Origin: SIG603 sp964370775
GTDB taxonomy: Bacteria > Bacillota > Clostridia > Oscillospirales > Acutalibacteraceae
DNA: 37,512 bases
Assembly: GCA_964370775.1 (NCBI GenBank)
Contig: CAYJKT010000029.1
Span: 1 to 37,512 of the forward strand
Direction of reading: 5' to 3'
A model generated the notes under the pieces. That model was not told the origin of the DNA, made no database searches, and saw only the letters and a program-made list of their open reading frames with translations. Positions within the stretch are counted from its first letter, which is position 1, and the number at the start of each line of letters is the position of its first letter. This document shows positions 7,253 through 15,160 of this stretch, piece by piece. The position numbers and the translations under genes are program-made.

Positions 7253-8641
7253 TTAGTTATCGTATAGATATGCTAAAGTATTAGGGTCTGCTTCGCCTGT
7301 AACTTCAAGGTCTACTTGTTCTTGGAACTCTTCTAAAGCTTCTTTAGTTCCGTTACCGAAAGCGCCGTCAGCCTCACCGGTTAGGTAACCTAACTCAATA
7401 AGTCTCTCTTGCATTTCTTTAACTCTATCATCATTAGTGCCGAAAGAAATACCTACATAGTCGCCCATGTTAGCGTGTTCTTCTGCATAAGATGTATCAG
7501 AACTTTCTTCGCTTGATGTGTCGTCAGAACTTTCCTCACTTGAAGTATCGTCAGAACTTTCCTCGCTTGAAGTGTCGTCAGAACTCTCTTCACTTGATGT
7601 ATCATCAGAACTTTCGTCGCTTGGTAGAACGTCTGTGTTATCAGGAATTTCAATATCAGGTAAAGCAGAAGCTTCCTCTAAAGTCTCATCAATTCCGTCT
7701 TCAAGTTCATCTGGAACAGTTGGCTCTTCGTAATTTGTCTCGTTAAGTTGTGGGTAAACTATACCAGCGATAGTAGTTGCGCCTAAAATAAGGCTTCTAC
7801 CTTCCCAAAGAAGTTGGTTAGTATCAATTTCATACACTTTGCCCTCTTTAACAGCTGTTAAGTCGGATAACTCTGATGTAGCCATAATTGTATCTTTTAC
7901 ACCAACTGGACAGAAAATGTAGTTAGGGTCTGCAATATTTAACTCTGCATAAGTATATGTACCACCAGTTGTGCCCTCAAAAATACTTGTTAAACCAGCT
8001 GACTTAATAACTTCGTCACCAACCATGTCGCCTGTTATAGAAGCAGAAGTTGCATCTAAAAGAACTGCTCCAGTTTGGATAGTGTCGCTGTCTGGGATAA
8101 TTCTCTCGATATCGTCAAGAGTAGTGAAAACGTCTCTTGCTGTATCTACACCGTGAGTGGCACCTGTTGTAGAACCTCCTAAAATCGTGCCGATTTCAGA
8201 GTACATTCTCTCAAGGTCAGGTCTGTTTGTTGCTGAACTGATATTGATAACTGGAATGTTAACTTGTTTGAAAGTCTCTATTGCGATAGAGTCTAAATCA
8301 GTTGCAATAACAAGTTGAACTCCTGCTGCCTCATACGCTGCGTAATCATCTGTAGACGCTTTTGTTACAGCAGTGTACTCAACTTGTGTACAATCTGGTG
8401 TAACCACAACTACTGAGCTGTCGTAATCTAATGCTAAAACAACATCAGCAATAGTAGGGGAAGCGATTGCAATTTTAGTAGGTTGAGAGTTTATTGAAAC
8501 TCCACCAACTGTTACTGGGTACTCCTGTGTTACTAGTCCTTCATCGTCAATACCATCAATATTAAAAGATATATCACAAGCAGATAAGCTTATGATTAAA
8601 ATAAGCGATGTTAACAATAATATGATTTTATTTTTCTTCAT
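7253..8641 (-). CDS. Substrate-binding lipoprotein fused to a peptidoglycan-binding domain
   Basis: A 462-residue secreted protein. Signal peptide to residue 21 with lipobox LSAC and lipidation at C22. Residues about 45-300 resemble a BtuF/FhuD-type (helical-backbone) periplasmic binding domain: KIAIASPTIADVVLALDYDSSVV, then the GVQLVIATD and VNIPVINIS strands, DPNYIFCPV and LTAVKEGKVYEID. Residues about 300-340 are acidic, 342-383 form a (SSDDTSSEE)n linker, and 404-460 are a PG_binding_1 domain (RVKEMQERLIELGYLTG, DGAFGNGTKEALEEFQ). Such binding domains normally feed cobalamin, haem or siderophores to an ABC importer, but no permease or ATPase is adjacent. Instead a MATE gene and flavin reductase follow. 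Lipid anchor at one end and wall-binding domain at the other suggest it spans membrane to peptidoglycan. The ligand is unknown. Confidence 0.85.
   Translation of the reverse strand: MKKNKIILLLTSLILIISLSACDISFNIDGIDDEGLVTQEYPVTVGGVSINSQPTKIAIASPTIADVVLALDYDSSVVVVTPDCTQVEYTAVTKASTDDYAAYEAAGVQLVIATDLDSIAIETFKQVNIPVINISSATNRPDLERMYSEIGTILGGSTTGATHGVDTARDVFTTLDDIERIIPDSDTIQTGAVLLDATSASITGDMVGDEVIKSAGLTSIFEGTTGGTYTYAELNIADPNYIFCPVGVKDTIMATSELSDLTAVKEGKVYEIDTNQLLWEGRSLILGATTIAGIVYPQLNETNYEEPTVPDELEDGIDETLEEASALPDIEIPDNTDVLPSDESSDDTSSEESSDDTSSEESSDDTSSEESSDDTSSEESSDTSYAEEHANMGDYVGISFGTNDDRVKEMQERLIELGYLTGEADGAFGNGTKEALEEFQEQVDLEVTGEADPNTLAYLYDN
7498..7623 (-). repeat. 27-bp tandem repeat coding the Ser/Asp/Glu linker
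   Basis: Four full 27-bp units start at 7498, 7525, 7552 and 7579, with a partial fifth from 7606. Each encodes nine residues of the SSDDTSSEE type. Units differ at a few third positions. Such in-frame arrays change copy number by slippage without breaking the frame, altering linker length between the binding and wall-binding domains. Confidence 0.9.
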
Positions 8642-8675
8642 ATTTTTCTCCTAAATCTTTATATGTTTCTGTATT

Positions 8676-8704
8676 ATTTTACTATTAAATTACTAATTCG
8701 TCAA
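8676..8704 (-). promoter_or_regulatory. Promoter of the lipoprotein-MATE-flavin reductase operon
   Basis: Read on the minus strand, TTGACG (8704-8699) and TAAAAT (8681-8676) are 17 bp apart. The gene starts 35 bases further on, with GGAG at 8648-8651 as ribosome site. No riboswitch or clear operator is visible between promoter and gene. Confidence 0.65.
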
Positions 8705-8804
8705 CCTTTAATTTAGTATACTTGCAAAAGTTATCAAAAAATTTATATTTCTTACAAAAATGTTACTTTTTTATATACCGTTTAAGTTAATTTTTATACA
8801 GCTA

Positions 8805-8833
8805 TTGAAAAAAAGAAGATAAAGTGTTAAAAT
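8805..8833 (+). promoter_or_regulatory. Promoter of the RNA methyltransferase operon
   Basis: TTGAAA (8805-8810) and TAAAAT (8828-8833) have a 17-bp spacer, ending 32 bases before the ATG at 8866. It is divergent from the promoter at 8676-8704; the 100 bases between them are AT-rich without an evident palindrome. Confidence 0.55.
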
Positions 8834-8865
8834 TGTTTTGATTAAAGATATGGAAATGATTGAAT

Positions 8866-9588
8866 ATGAAAATAAAAAAATATAAAAAAAGCTTTGATTA
8901 CTCATATACCTTAGGGCCTTTCCCTAGTTTTGAGCTAATAGAGGCAAAAAAAGAGATAGTAAGTGCAGTGTTTTGCTCTCCAGATTTTAATGATAAAGAA
9001 AAACTAAAGAGCAAATGCGAAGAAAATGGAATAGACTTTTTTGAGGACACTAAGACTTTAAATGTTATAAGCGACAAAGAAAAAGCTTATGTAAGTGCTG
9101 TTTTTAACAAGTATGAATGTGATTTTAATGCTTGCAGTAAGGCTCATGTGGTGTTGCACAATATATCCGACATGGGGAATTTAGGCACTATTATTAGAAC
9201 GCTTTTGGGATTTGGCATATTGAACGTGGCGTTAATCAAGCCATGCGCAGATATTTTTAACCCAAAGGTTATTAGAGCGTCTATGGGTTCTGTTTTTAAA
9301 ATGAACTTTAAAATGTATGACAGCTATGAGGATTATATGGCTGAATGTGGCGAAAACAGAGATGTTTTTCCGTTTATGCTTACAGGAAACAACGATTTAG
9401 AGATTAATTCTTGCCCTAAAAGTGATAAATACGCTTTGGTTTTTGGCAACGAAGCAAGTGGTTTGCCTAAGGATTTTGAGAAGTACACTAGCATTTTTAT
9501 TCCACAAAGTAAAGATGTGGATAGCTTGAATTTGGCAGTTAGTGTGGCGATTGGTAGCTTTATTTTTACCAGTGTAAATGGTACATAA
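8866..9588 (+). CDS. SpoU/TrmH-family RNA methyltransferase
   Basis: A 240-residue SPOUT-class protein that transfers methyl from S-adenosylmethionine to ribose 2'-O of tRNA or rRNA. The three SpoU motifs are present: NLGTIIRT at residues 105-112, with the arginine of motif 1; VFGNEASGL at 192-200; and IPQSKDVDSLNLAVSVAI at 212-229, which forms the SAM-binding knot. An N-terminal substrate-binding section of about 90 residues precedes the catalytic domain, as in the TrmH/RlmB group. Which RNA is modified cannot be decided. ATG at 8866 is preferred over the in-frame TTG six bases earlier; the ribosome site is weak (GGA at 8852-8854). It heads a run with the Dabb and nitroreductase genes at 25-base gaps. 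Confidence 0.9.
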   Translation: MKIKKYKKSFDYSYTLGPFPSFELIEAKKEIVSAVFCSPDFNDKEKLKSKCEENGIDFFEDTKTLNVISDKEKAYVSAVFNKYECDFNACSKAHVVLHNISDMGNLGTIIRTLLGFGILNVALIKPCADIFNPKVIRASMGSVFKMNFKMYDSYEDYMAECGENRDVFPFMLTGNNDLEINSCPKSDKYALVFGNEASGLPKDFEKYTSIFIPQSKDVDSLNLAVSVAIGSFIFTSVNGT

Positions 9589-9613
9589 TATATTATAGAA
9601 AAGAGGAAAAAAC

Positions 9614-9904
9614 ATGGTTAAACATATTGTATTCTTTAAATTAAAAGAGAACACAGAGCAAAACAACAAGGAATTTATCGACGTGTTGTTGTCTATGAGA
9701 GGTAAAGTGCCTACAGCAAAACAAATTGAGGCTCACCCTAATTTTGTGGCGTCAGACCGTGCGTATGACATTGCACTAGAAGTTATAGTAGAGTCCGAAA
9801 CTGCACTGGCAGAGTACCAAAAAGATGAGTATCATCACGGAGTGGTGGTTCCGTATGTGCTTGAAAAATCTGATAGTATTGTGGCTGTAGATTATCACAT
9901 GTGA
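9614..9904 (+). CDS. Dabb (stress-responsive A/B barrel) domain protein
   Basis: A 96-residue protein made of one dimeric alpha/beta-barrel domain. Family marks are the opening MVKHIVFFKLKE, the central YDIALEVIVESETALAEYQ and the downstream HHGVVVPYV, where members of this family carry a conserved histidine/valine turn. Dabb proteins form small dimers with a cavity; some act as enzymes or stress proteins, but many bacterial ones are uncharacterised. AAGAGG precedes the ATG closely. It sits 25 bases after the methyltransferase and 24 before the nitroreductase, so it is likely part of the same transcript. Confidence 0.87.
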   Translation: MVKHIVFFKLKENTEQNNKEFIDVLLSMRGKVPTAKQIEAHPNFVASDRAYDIALEVIVESETALAEYQKDEYHHGVVVPYVLEKSDSIVAVDYHM

Positions 9905-9928
9905 TTTTTTAAAGAAAGGTATATTAAA

Positions 9929-10450
9929 ATGAACGAAGTAATAAATAATATTTTAAGCAGAAGAAGCATAAGAGATTTTTCAGATAAACCTGTAAGCAAA
10001 GAGGATATAGAACTATTGATTAAAACAGGTTTATATGCTCCTAGTGGAATGAACAAGCAAAGTTGGAAGTTTATCGGCGTGATAAATCAAGATAAAATCA
10101 AAGAGCTTGCTGACGCTATTGGAAAAGCTTTGGGCAGAGAAAACTATAATTTTTACAACCCAGCAGCGTTAATAATTATATCTAATGAAAGAGAAAGCGT
10201 GTGGGGCAGAGAGGATAATGCTTGTGCGTTGCAGAATATCGCTCTTGCTGGTCACAGCATGGGGATAGGCTCTGTTTGGATAAACCAGTTGAACAACGGA
10301 AACTGTGATAACGCAGAAGTTAGAGCACTTCTTACGTCTTTAGGTGTACCAGAAGACCACGTGGTTTATGGTGTGGCTGCTCTTGGATATTCAACTAGTA
10401 AAGCAAAAGGTATTGTGGAAAAAACTGGCGAATTCGTGATTGTGGAATAA
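9929..10450 (+). CDS. Nitroreductase family protein
   Basis: A 173-residue FMN-dependent oxidoreductase of the small nitroreductase group. The N-terminal signature SRRSIRDFSDKPVSKEDIE and LYAPSGMNKQSWKFIGV form the flavin phosphate and isoalloxazine contacts; NACALQNIALAGHSMGIGSVWI is the central helix; GVPEDHVVYGVAALGYS near the C-terminus is the usual closing motif. These enzymes reduce nitro groups, quinones or flavins with NAD(P)H and act as dimers in the cytoplasm. The physiological substrate is not evident. AAAGAAAGG precedes the start. It ends the operon at a strong terminator. Confidence 0.93.
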   Translation: MNEVINNILSRRSIRDFSDKPVSKEDIELLIKTGLYAPSGMNKQSWKFIGVINQDKIKELADAIGKALGRENYNFYNPAALIIISNERESVWGREDNACALQNIALAGHSMGIGSVWINQLNNGNCDNAEVRALLTSLGVPEDHVVYGVAALGYSTSKAKGIVEKTGEFVIVE

Positions 10451-10456
10451 ATATAT

Positions 10457-10498
10457 AAGCTGTGAGAGGCGTTTAGTGCTTCTCACAGCTTTATTTTT
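10457..10498 (+). terminator. Terminator after the nitroreductase gene
   Basis: AAGCTGTGAGA (10457-10467) pairs perfectly with TCTCACAGCTT (10481-10491) and is followed by TATTTTT. It may also serve the convergent MFS gene that ends at 10506. Confidence 0.88.
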
Positions 10499-10505
10499 GT
10501 GTAAA

Positions 10506-11717
10506 TTATGAATGAATTTTTGTAGCTTTCGTGTAATTTTTAAGAAAAATCAGAGCGAGTACAACAGATAAGCCGCCAAGTGCCATAAATAGAATGTTAA
10601 CTCCAATAGTATCTCCAATAGGACCAGCTACAGCTAAACCAATCGGCATTGCAAGCAAAGTGGAACTTCTCGACACGGCAAACACTCTGCCTAGGTAATT
10701 TTCTGGCACTGTTGTCTGGATAATTACCCTAACAATTCCGTGGTAAATCGGCGTGGTAACTCCTGTGAAAAACGACATAATCGCAAAGACTATATATAAC
10801 TCTGGGTCGAGTGAACCACTCACAAAAACGCCAATTCCATAAGCTATCATAGAGAGTGCAAGACCTAAAGTTTTGTTTATTTTACCACCGATTACACCCA
10901 GCAGTAATGCTCCTACTAAAGAGCCTGACGAGAATAAAATCTCAACAAAACCTGCTTGTGTTGTGTCTCCTCCAAAATATACCATTGTGATGTGAGGGTA
11001 CAAAACACCGATTGGCGCATATAACAATATATAAAACATACCAGTTACAAACAGAGTGATTAAGTGAGGATAACTGCGAATAACATTGATGCCGTCTTTG
11101 ACCTCTGACAATAAAGAAGTGAAATGCATTTTTGCTTTAGATAGATTTTGTTGTGGAAACTTAACACAGAATAATAAAATTATTGCGATTGTTGCACCGA
11201 AAACATCTATTAAAATAATTGATGAAAGAGGCAATGCACCGTATAGCCACATCGCAAGCCCTGGGCTTAATAGCATGGAGATTGAATCGAAAGCTTGGTT
11301 AAAACCAGCTGCTTGTGCTAGTTTATCTTGTGGAACAAACATAGTTATGATTGTTTTAGAGGCGCTGTCGTGAAACGCTGTACCAAGAGAGCGCAAGCCT
11401 AGAACTAAGATGATAGACCAGTATGGTAAATCGCCAAACATTGCGAAAAGTCCTAAGGACAAACTGACAAGAGCTATGAACATGTCTGAGAAAATCAGAA
11501 TGTATTTTTTGTTAAATCTGTCTACAATTGCACCTGCGAATGGTCCTAAAATAGCTTGTGGTAAATATGCTATAATTGCAGCAAAGCTCAAAAGAGTAGC
11601 AGAGCCACTGTTTGCAGTAATATACCAAATTAAAGCCATTTGCATAATGCTACTACTTAGCAAGGATACTGCTTGACCAAACCAAATTGTAGCTATTTTA
11701 ATTTTCCAATTATTCAT
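10506..11717 (-). CDS. MFS transporter, MefA-like drug exporter group
   Basis: A 403-residue membrane protein of the major facilitator superfamily. It opens NNWKIKIATIWFGQAVSLLSSSIMQMALIWY (shown as pieces of the first helix), resembling macrolide exporters of the Mef type, and has the loop 2-3 motif GAIVDRFNKKYI (G-x3-D-R-x-x-K/R-K). A second conserved patch is RSLGTAFHDSASKTIITMFVP in helices 4-5, and GVTTPIYHGIVRVIIQTTVPENYLGRVF lies in the second half. The start at 11717 follows GGGGG at 11723-11727; the longer in-frame possibility to 11774 would cover its own promoter. The substrate is not predictable; resistance should not be assumed. It is transcribed divergently from ung. Confidence 0.92.
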   Translation of the reverse strand: MNNWKIKIATIWFGQAVSLLSSSIMQMALIWYITANSGSATLLSFAAIIAYLPQAILGPFAGAIVDRFNKKYILIFSDMFIALVSLSLGLFAMFGDLPYWSIILVLGLRSLGTAFHDSASKTIITMFVPQDKLAQAAGFNQAFDSISMLLSPGLAMWLYGALPLSSIILIDVFGATIAIILLFCVKFPQQNLSKAKMHFTSLLSEVKDGINVIRSYPHLITLFVTGMFYILLYAPIGVLYPHITMVYFGGDTTQAGFVEILFSSGSLVGALLLGVIGGKINKTLGLALSMIAYGIGVFVSGSLDPELYIVFAIMSFFTGVTTPIYHGIVRVIIQTTVPENYLGRVFAVSRSSTLLAMPIGLAVAGPIGDTIGVNILFMALGGLSVVLALIFLKNYTKATKIHS

Positions 11718-11745
11718 AATTACCCCCATAAATAACACTTTTTTA

Positions 11746-11774
11746 ATATTATCATAATCGGTAAGAATTAGCAA
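11746..11774 (-). promoter_or_regulatory. Promoter of the MFS transporter
   Basis: On the minus strand TTGCTA (11774-11769) and TAATAT (11751-11746) are 17 bp apart, with TG one base before the -10 (extended -10). It ends 28 bases before the ATG at 11717. Confidence 0.7.
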
Positions 11775-11779
11775 TACAG

Positions 11780-11808
11780 TTGTGTTATTTTGTAATATAT
11801 GATATATT
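11780..11808 (+). promoter_or_regulatory. Promoter of ung
   Basis: TTGTGT (11780-11785) and TATATT (11803-11808) are 17 bp apart, with TG one base before the -10. Its -35 lies only 5 bp from that of the MFS promoter, so the two are back to back. Confidence 0.65.
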
Positions 11809-11834
11809 AATAAAAACGATTTAGGGAGATTTTT

Positions 11835-12500
11835 ATGGTTAATATAGGCAATGATTGGGACGAGCTGTTAAAAGATGAATTTAGCTCTGAATATTATTTA
11901 AAGCTTAGAGCTTTTCTTAAAAATGAATACAGCACAAAAACGATTTACCCAGATAAATATGACATTTTTAATGCTTTAAAAGAAACATCATATCAAGATG
12001 TAAAAGTGGTTATCTTAGGGCAAGACCCATATCACGGAGAAAATCAGGCTCATGGTATGTGTTTTTCGGTTAACCACGGAGTTAAAACTCCACCGTCACT
12101 TGTGAATATTTATAAAGAGTTAAATTCTGATTTAGGATTGCCAGTACCGAGCCATGGTTATCTTTTGCCGTGGGCAAAACAAGGTGTGTTATTGCTTAAC
12201 ACAGTACTAACCGTAGAAGCTGGCAAGGCGAATTCTCACAGAGGAAAAGGCTGGGAGATTTTAACAGATAAGATAATTAAATTGCTGAACGAGCGAGAAA
12301 CGCCAATGGTTTTTTTGCTGTGGGGAGGCCCTGCAAAAAGCAAAAAAACATTTATAACAAACAAGAAGCATTTAGTTTTAGAGAGCGTTCACCCTAGCCC
12401 GTTATCTGCATATAATGGATTTTTTGGATGCAAACATTTTTCAAAAACTAATCAATTCTTAAGAAATCATGGGTTGAAAGAGATTGATTTTTCTTTGTGA
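11835..12500 (+). CDS. ung: Uracil-DNA glycosylase
   Basis: A 221-residue family 1 uracil-DNA glycosylase that removes uracil from DNA at the start of base-excision repair. The water-activating motif GQDPYHG is at residues 62-68, with catalytic D64, and the minor-groove loop HPSPLSAY begins at H186; LLLNTVLTVEAGKANSH carries the uracil-recognition asparagine region. Length and all motifs are normal for Ung. AGGGAG lies before the ATG. It has its own promoter, divergent from the MFS exporter gene, and faces the convergent P-loop gene at 12579. Confidence 0.97.
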   Translation: MVNIGNDWDELLKDEFSSEYYLKLRAFLKNEYSTKTIYPDKYDIFNALKETSYQDVKVVILGQDPYHGENQAHGMCFSVNHGVKTPPSLVNIYKELNSDLGLPVPSHGYLLPWAKQGVLLLNTVLTVEAGKANSHRGKGWEILTDKIIKLLNERETPMVFLLWGGPAKSKKTFITNKKHLVLESVHPSPLSAYNGFFGCKHFSKTNQFLRNHGLKEIDFSL

Positions 12501-12578
12501 TGAAAAAGGCGAAAATATGGTGGGTTATTGGGAAAACTACGATAGTTATACGATGAAGTACACTAACCCATTATCACG

Positions 12579-13061
12579 TCAATCGTTTGTAATCCATACA
12601 TCAATTTCATGTTTAGTCGGTGTTTCCCATAAATTTAAAAAGAAATCCACCGTGTTATCATCGATTATATAATCGTTAACTTCGCCATTTTTAATAGCAC
12701 AGTTACGCTTAGATATTCTTTGTCGCCATAAATCGTCGCTAACATCTATATAATGCCACTGAGGTGTGATACCATGTGTTTTATATAAGTTGTTTGCGTC
12801 AATACGGTCTGTTTTTTGCCAAAATCCTGTATCGATTACAACATTAAATCCGTTATTATATAGTTCGATAGATTTATCAAAAATATAGTTAATAATTTTT
12901 GATACTACTTCAGCATGATTTTCGCCAATTTGTCCTCCATAGATTGCCAGACTGATTTCATCGACAGATAAATGCACGGCTTTTATTTCTTTTATCAATT
13001 TTTTAGTATAAGTAGTTTTTCCACTGCATATTTTCCCACAGATAAGTATGATTTTTGGCAA
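12579..13061 (-). CDS. P-loop kinase-like ATPase (AAA_33 type)
   Basis: A 160-residue small P-loop protein. The Walker A motif GKICSGKTT is at residues 9-17; NVVIDTGFW around residue 75 provides the acidic strand that stands in for Walker B in kinases of this type, and WRQRISKRN near 112-120 supplies lid arginines. Proteins of this class phosphorylate small molecules, nucleosides or RNA ends and include toxin-like members; the substrate is not evident here. The start is TTG at 13061, supported by AAGGAGG (13070-13076) with 8-base spacing. No antitoxin-like neighbour is visible, so a toxin role is not suggested. It is convergent with ung; the 78 bases between the two genes carry no clear terminator. 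Confidence 0.78.
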   Translation of the reverse strand: MPKIILICGKICSGKTTYTKKLIKEIKAVHLSVDEISLAIYGGQIGENHAEVVSKIINYIFDKSIELYNNGFNVVIDTGFWQKTDRIDANNLYKTHGITPQWHYIDVSDDLWRQRISKRNCAIKNGEVNDYIIDDNTVDFFLNLWETPTKHEIDVWITND

Positions 13062-13184
13062 TGTTTATTCCTCCTTAGCCTATTGTTATCAGTGTTATGT
13101 GTAATTTTTTATCCTACACTGCCGTGTAACTGATTTGTATTTTTCCTTCGTTGATATTTAAACCAACCTAAGATATTGCCACTC

Positions 13185-13292
13185 GTAGGGGACGGGTTGA
13201 CCGTCCCATTTTGAGGATTATCGTTATTTTACCATTTTAATTTAGCAGAATATGGGGGTTGGTCGAGAGGTTTGGGAAGGGAAACCCCTCCC
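13185..13292. repeat. Two GC-rich palindromes between the kinase and sulfatase genes
   Basis: GGGACGG-GTTGA-CCGTCCC (13189-13207) is a perfect 7-bp stem preceded by GTAGG. GGGAAGGG (13274-13281) pairs with CCCCTCCC (13285-13292) with one mismatch and abuts the sulfatase stop. Both are far richer in GC than their surroundings and resemble the pair at 31015-31091. The rest of the 231-base gap shows no gene. Confidence 0.7.
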
Positions 13293-15017
13293 TTACAACG
13301 ATTTAGCCAAAACATTCAAATAATATGAACCGTATTTCTCGCCGTCATCGGTAATAAAACAAGCTTCAATCATAGTATCGTGTGCTGTGATTTCATCAAC
13401 GTCAAACTCAGCACCTAAGTCGCTATCTGTTATATTTTTTTGATATATTTTGCCGTCGATATTAAGCATTGCAGATTTAAAATGGGGATAGTTAAACTCT
13501 TGTCTAGGTACATAGTCAGCAAGTTCACTATATTCAGCCTCTGTAATAAATTCATTGATAGCTTTTTTTGCTTCCTCTGGCCAACGTAAAAGCGTGAACT
13601 TATATGCTCCGTCGTGGTCAAATCTAACGTTCCATTTACCACAGTTTTGCAGTGTTTTTGCTACAAGGCTTTGGCTCCATGCTGTCATGCCTACTTCGCT
13701 CATGTCCATAGCGTTTAGCACAGTAGGATTTTCGTTTTCGTTGCCTAAAACTATTGGAGTAACAGCGATTACTTCATCTAAAATTTCGTCCCACCATTTT
13801 TCATGTGCTTCTCTCATTGACTTAACAAGCTCTGGGTTTTGCTCTGCTATATCATTTTGCTGTGATGGGTCAGCAGATATATCGTAAAGCTCTTTTCCGT
13901 ATACTAATCTATATTTATCTTTTAATACTACATTAGTCCACTTTTCTGGAATTAGAGAACTTTGTCTATATTGCAAAAATTCTGTTCTTGTATCCATTTT
14001 TTCACCATTGAATGTTTTAGCAAAACTCACACCGTCAAGAAGTAAATCATCTTTATATGTAAGTCCACAAATTTCTGCCAAAGTAGGGAACATATCAGTG
14101 TGCATGCAAAGCTCGTTTGTCTCTCCGTTTACGATATTTCCGTTAGGGTAGCGTACAAAAAATGGAACTTTGTGGCCACCCTCATAGTATGAGCCTTTCA
14201 TGCCACGCAAGCCAGCGTTATAACCTCTAACTTCTAGCTGAGTTTTGCTGTCTAACTGCGCACTGCCAGAGCTTCCGTTGTCTGTCATAAATATTAAAAT
14301 AGTGTCGTCTTCTAAATCGTTTTCTTTTAAGAAAGTTCTTAACTCACCAAAATTTTCGTCGATATTTGTAATCATTCCATAGAAATCTGGGTTAGGAATA
14401 TCTTTGTTATCGCTATACATTTTAGTGTATTTTTCTGCTACAAGATACGGGCTGTGAGGTGCATTTGTTGCGATATATGCAAAGAAAGGTTCGTCTTTAT
14501 TTTCGCTAATGAATTTCTTAGCTTGCTCAAACCAAACATCAGTGCAATATCCGTCAAAATGAGTAGGGTTTGAGTCCTCGAAATATGTATCATCAAAGTA
14601 ATTATTGCCCCAAAAATCAGGAGTTTGCCCAACGCCACCACCTTTGTGTGCTACAACTCTTTGAAAACCCATGTCCTCTGGTCTGCAAGGGTAATTGTCG
14701 CCCAAATGCCACTTGCCAAACATTCCTGTTTTGTAGCCGTTGTCCTCAAACAAATTGCCTAAAGTATACTCACCAATTTTAAGAATTGACCTACCCCAAC
14801 AAGTAGCCCACACACCGTTTCTTAATGCACGTCTACCTGTCATAATTCCACCTCTAGTAGGTGCACACAAAGGACCTACGTGGAAATCGTTAAAACGGAA
14901 GCTTTCCCATGAAAACTCATCGATGTTTGGGGTTTTAATCCACGGATTACCTGTGCAACCTAGGTCTGCGTACCCTTGGTCGTCTGTTAAAACTACAATA
15001 ACATTTGGCTTTTTCAT
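13293..15017 (-). CDS. Sulfatase (formylglycine-dependent type I family), cytoplasmic
   Basis: A 574-residue sulfatase. Seen: KPNVIVVLTDDQGYADLGC near the N-terminus with metal-binding D12-D13, the modification motif C51-A-P-T-R55 followed by GGIMTGRR, HLGD, and FMTDNGSSG further on, the second metal site. The cysteine version of CxPxR is converted to formylglycine, in anaerobes usually by a radical-SAM maturase, which is not in this window. The start at 15017 follows AGGAG, seven bases upstream; the in-frame extension to 15038 lacks a site. There is no signal peptide, so it would act inside the cell on imported sulfated sugars or other sulfate esters. The C-terminal 150 residues are less family-typical. 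It is a lone gene. Confidence 0.92.
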   Translation of the reverse strand: MKKPNVIVVLTDDQGYADLGCTGNPWIKTPNIDEFSWESFRFNDFHVGPLCAPTRGGIMTGRRALRNGVWATCWGRSILKIGEYTLGNLFEDNGYKTGMFGKWHLGDNYPCRPEDMGFQRVVAHKGGGVGQTPDFWGNNYFDDTYFEDSNPTHFDGYCTDVWFEQAKKFISENKDEPFFAYIATNAPHSPYLVAEKYTKMYSDNKDIPNPDFYGMITNIDENFGELRTFLKENDLEDDTILIFMTDNGSSGSAQLDSKTQLEVRGYNAGLRGMKGSYYEGGHKVPFFVRYPNGNIVNGETNELCMHTDMFPTLAEICGLTYKDDLLLDGVSFAKTFNGEKMDTRTEFLQYRQSSLIPEKWTNVVLKDKYRLVYGKELYDISADPSQQNDIAEQNPELVKSMREAHEKWWDEILDEVIAVTPIVLGNENENPTVLNAMDMSEVGMTAWSQSLVAKTLQNCGKWNVRFDHDGAYKFTLLRWPEEAKKAINEFITEAEYSELADYVPRQEFNYPHFKSAMLNIDGKIYQKNITDSDLGAEFDVDEITAHDTMIEACFITDDGEKYGSYYLNVLAKSL

Positions 15018-15112
15018 CTTAATTCTCCTAATCAACATATATTTAAAAAAAAGTATATCGTTTAACCTTATGCTTAGTTTACACCATAATTAGTTTAAAT
15101 GCAATATATTTT

Positions 15113-15144
15113 AACAAAAAAAGTCGGAGCAAACTAATTGCTCC
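15113..15144 (-). terminator. Terminator of the pyrophosphatase gene
   Basis: Reading minus, GGAGCAA (15144-15138) and TTGCTCC (15132-15126) form a 7-bp stem with a 5-base loop, followed after GAC by a run of seven T residues (plus-strand A run 15116-15122). Confidence 0.85.
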
Positions 15145-15160
15145 AACCATTAAGATTTAT

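Noticed and set aside
7498..7623. CRISPR-like repeat
   Set aside because: The 27-bp units are directly adjacent with no spacers and translate in frame as a protein linker.
7492..7746. Open frames opposite the lipoprotein, one with serine-rich repeats
   Set aside because: They are the reverse complement of the 27-bp repeat coding SSDDTSSEE; repeat symmetry keeps several frames open.
8641..8866. Cobalamin or other riboswitch before the binding-protein operon
   Set aside because: No B12-box or other known aptamer consensus was found in the short AT-rich leader.
12484..12672. A 62-codon open frame starting within the end of ung
   Set aside because: Its second half lies antisense to the P-loop gene, it has no good ribosome site, and no family features are visible.
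12579..13061. Zeta-type toxin
   Set aside because: A Walker A motif and small size fit, but no antitoxin gene is adjacent and no zeta-specific features were recognised; a generic P-loop kinase is the safer call.
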